DNA of 5,494 nt, from the NCBI GenBank assembly GCA_035319125.1, contig DATHDG010000046.1, forward strand, positions 1-5,494, read 5' to 3'. Below the pieces are notes generated by a model. It was given only the letters and a program-made list of their open reading frames with translations, was not told the DNA's origin and made no database searches. The position numbers were made by a program, and so were the translations under genes. This DNA comes from Fen-1308 sp035319125. Lineage in GTDB: Bacteria > Nitrospirota > Thermodesulfovibrionia > Thermodesulfovibrionales > Dissulfurispiraceae. This document shows positions 5,092 to 5,494 of the stretch, piece by piece (the first letter of the stretch is position 1; every line of letters begins with the position of its first letter).

Positions 5092-5151
5092 GGATAACGA
5101 TTGAACTGTACGGCGTAGTGAAACGAAGTCCGCACGAGTGATTTGTTATGC
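5092..5151 (-). other. attC recombination site of the mazF cassette
   Basis: Read on the minus strand, R'' is GCATAAC (5151-5145), then spacer AAATC, L'' ACT-C-GTGCGG (5139-5130), a 16-base loop (5129-5114), L' CCGTACAGT (5113-5105), spacer TCAATC and R' GTTATCC (5098-5092). L'' and L' form nine base pairs, one of them G-T, with a single bulged C at 5136. The R boxes match at six of seven positions as inverted repeats. Size (60 nt), spacer lengths and the bulge in the 5' arm are those of short attC sites such as aadA-type ones; TAACAA near the left and TCAA-CGTTA near the right are shared with that site. The mazF TAA lies inside R''. R'' and R' depart from RYYYAAC and GTTRRRY at one or two bases. 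Confidence 0.8.
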
Positions 5152-5494
5152 ACCTATTATCTCATTCAGTCCGTCAACAACCTGTTCTATTTCCTCAGGA
5201 GAAGTTCTTCCGATTATTTTCCCTATTCTCTCAACGGAAAGCGTCCGAATCTGGCTTATTTTTACCCATGACTCTTCGGGTAAATTCGAGGTTTGTAATT
5301 TAAGGGTAAGAGGAAATCCTGCTTTCTGAGGCTGACTGGTTAGAGCTACGGCAATAACTGTCTCCGACCGTTCATTAAAAATATCTTGGCTTAAAATCAA
5401 AACAGGTCGTAACCCTGATTGCTCATGTCCCCGCACAGGGTTCAGATCAGCCCATCTAATGTCCCCCCTTAATATTCGGGCCATTGGCTCAGAT
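5098..5494 (-). mobile_element. Integron gene cassette carrying mazF (partial, runs off the right edge)
   Basis: The left boundary is the crossover G at 5098 in the attC that follows mazF. The start lies beyond the window. If this is a standard cassette, it should begin with TTATGC or close to it, so that R' of the circle (GTTATGC) pairs with its R'' (GCATAAC); it probably also holds the mazE-type partner. Confidence 0.6.
5146..5484 (-). CDS. mazF: MazF/PemK family endoribonuclease toxin
   Basis: MazF toxins cleave mRNA at short specific sequences and are held inactive by a MazE-type antitoxin. The 112-residue product shows the family pattern from its start: RGDIRWADLNPVRGHEQSGLRPVLILSQD (6-34), with the catalytic-type arginine at R26 in GLRPV and the threonine at T49 in ALTSQ, then WVKISQIRTLSVERIG (73-88) and an acidic C-terminal helix. 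Length is normal for the family (about 110-120). No Shine-Dalgarno is visible in the ten bases before ATG 5484. A TGA at 5491-5489 could be the end of an upstream antitoxin gene outside the window, which would fit translational coupling. The TAA stop overlaps the attC that follows, so the gene appears to be the last in its cassette. Confidence 0.92.
   Translation of the reverse strand: MARILRGDIRWADLNPVRGHEQSGLRPVLILSQDIFNERSETVIAVALTSQPQKAGFPLTLKLQTSNLPEESWVKISQIRTLSVERIGKIIGRTSPEEIEQVVDGLNEIIGA

Larger units (their letters stand above)
4400..5097 (-). mobile_element. Integron gene cassette carrying brnTA (698 bp)
   Basis: The cassette runs from the base after the crossover G of the mazF attC (G5098, first base T5097) to the crossover G of its own attC (G4400). 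It contains a promoter, brnT, brnA and the attC, with little else. The decisive point is closure: joined end to start, the circle would have R'' GGATAAC and R' GTTATCC, complementary at all seven positions. In the integrated state R' is GTTAGGT, borrowed from the next cassette. That is what excision and integration at attC predict and is hard to obtain by chance. Confidence 0.75.

Noticed and set aside
4394..5151. CRISPR repeats or an IS-type inverted repeat as an explanation of the intergenic elements
   Set aside because: The two elements differ in length and sequence, share only attC-type structure, and no transposase or regular spacer pattern is present.
5138..5329. Plus-strand open frame of 63 codons opposite mazF
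   Set aside because: It overlaps a clear MazF reading frame and an attC, and its translation shows no recognisable family.

Overview
The window has two unrelated halves. Positions 47-3852, on the plus strand, hold a tightly packed periplasmic nitrate reductase operon, napA-napD-napG-napH. Positions 3969-5484, all on the minus strand, hold three small toxin-antitoxin (TA) loci: hicBA, brnTA and mazF. The two blocks converge around 3853-3968. The A-D-G-H order and the short, roughly 770-residue NapA resemble the nap cluster of anaerobes such as Desulfovibrio desulfuricans (napC-napM-napA-napD-napG-napH), so a nitrate-reducing anaerobe (Desulfobacterota, Nitrospirota or a relative) is a reasonable guess. 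The sequence alone does not fix the phylum.

Nitrate reductase half. NapA is the Tat-exported Mo-bisMGD/4Fe-4S catalytic subunit, NapD its Tat-signal-binding chaperone, NapG a four-cluster ferredoxin and NapH a four-helix membrane protein with two more clusters. The genes overlap by a few bases (TGATG at A/D, about 8 nt at D/G, ATGA at G/H), which indicates translational coupling. NapH and NapG would pass electrons from the quinone pool toward NapA. No cytochrome subunit (NapB, NapC or NapM) is complete in the window, though the last codons of an upstream gene may be visible at 1-33. NapG begins almost directly at its conserved LRPPGA segment and has no Tat signal, which is odd for this family.

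Toxin-antitoxin half. The main discovery is that these genes look like integron gene cassettes. Two attC recombination sites can be folded by eye, at 5092-5151 (after mazF) and 4394-4483 (after brnA). Each has R-box arms, an unpaired spacer, an L-box stem with one bulged C in the 5' arm, and a terminal loop. The crossover points define an exact 698-bp brnTA cassette at 4400-5097. If that cassette is closed into a circle in thought, its R'' box (GGATAAC) pairs 7 of 7 with the R' box made by its own first bases (GTTATCC). In the integrated form the match is poorer, as expected for a real cassette. The TAA stops of mazF, brnA and hicA all lie in the same phase inside an NNATAAC R''-type box. The site after hicA is degenerate, so this is probably the distal, oldest end of an array whose integrase and attI, if present, lie beyond the right edge.

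The hicBA cassette is decaying: hicB is intact, but hicA carries an in-frame TAA at codon 18 where the family usually has lysine. The brnTA cassette has its own promoter with two TGTACA palindromes in the spacer, an apparently leaderless toxin start and a perfect Shine-Dalgarno for the antitoxin. mazF is complete, and its expected antitoxin partner would lie just outside the window.
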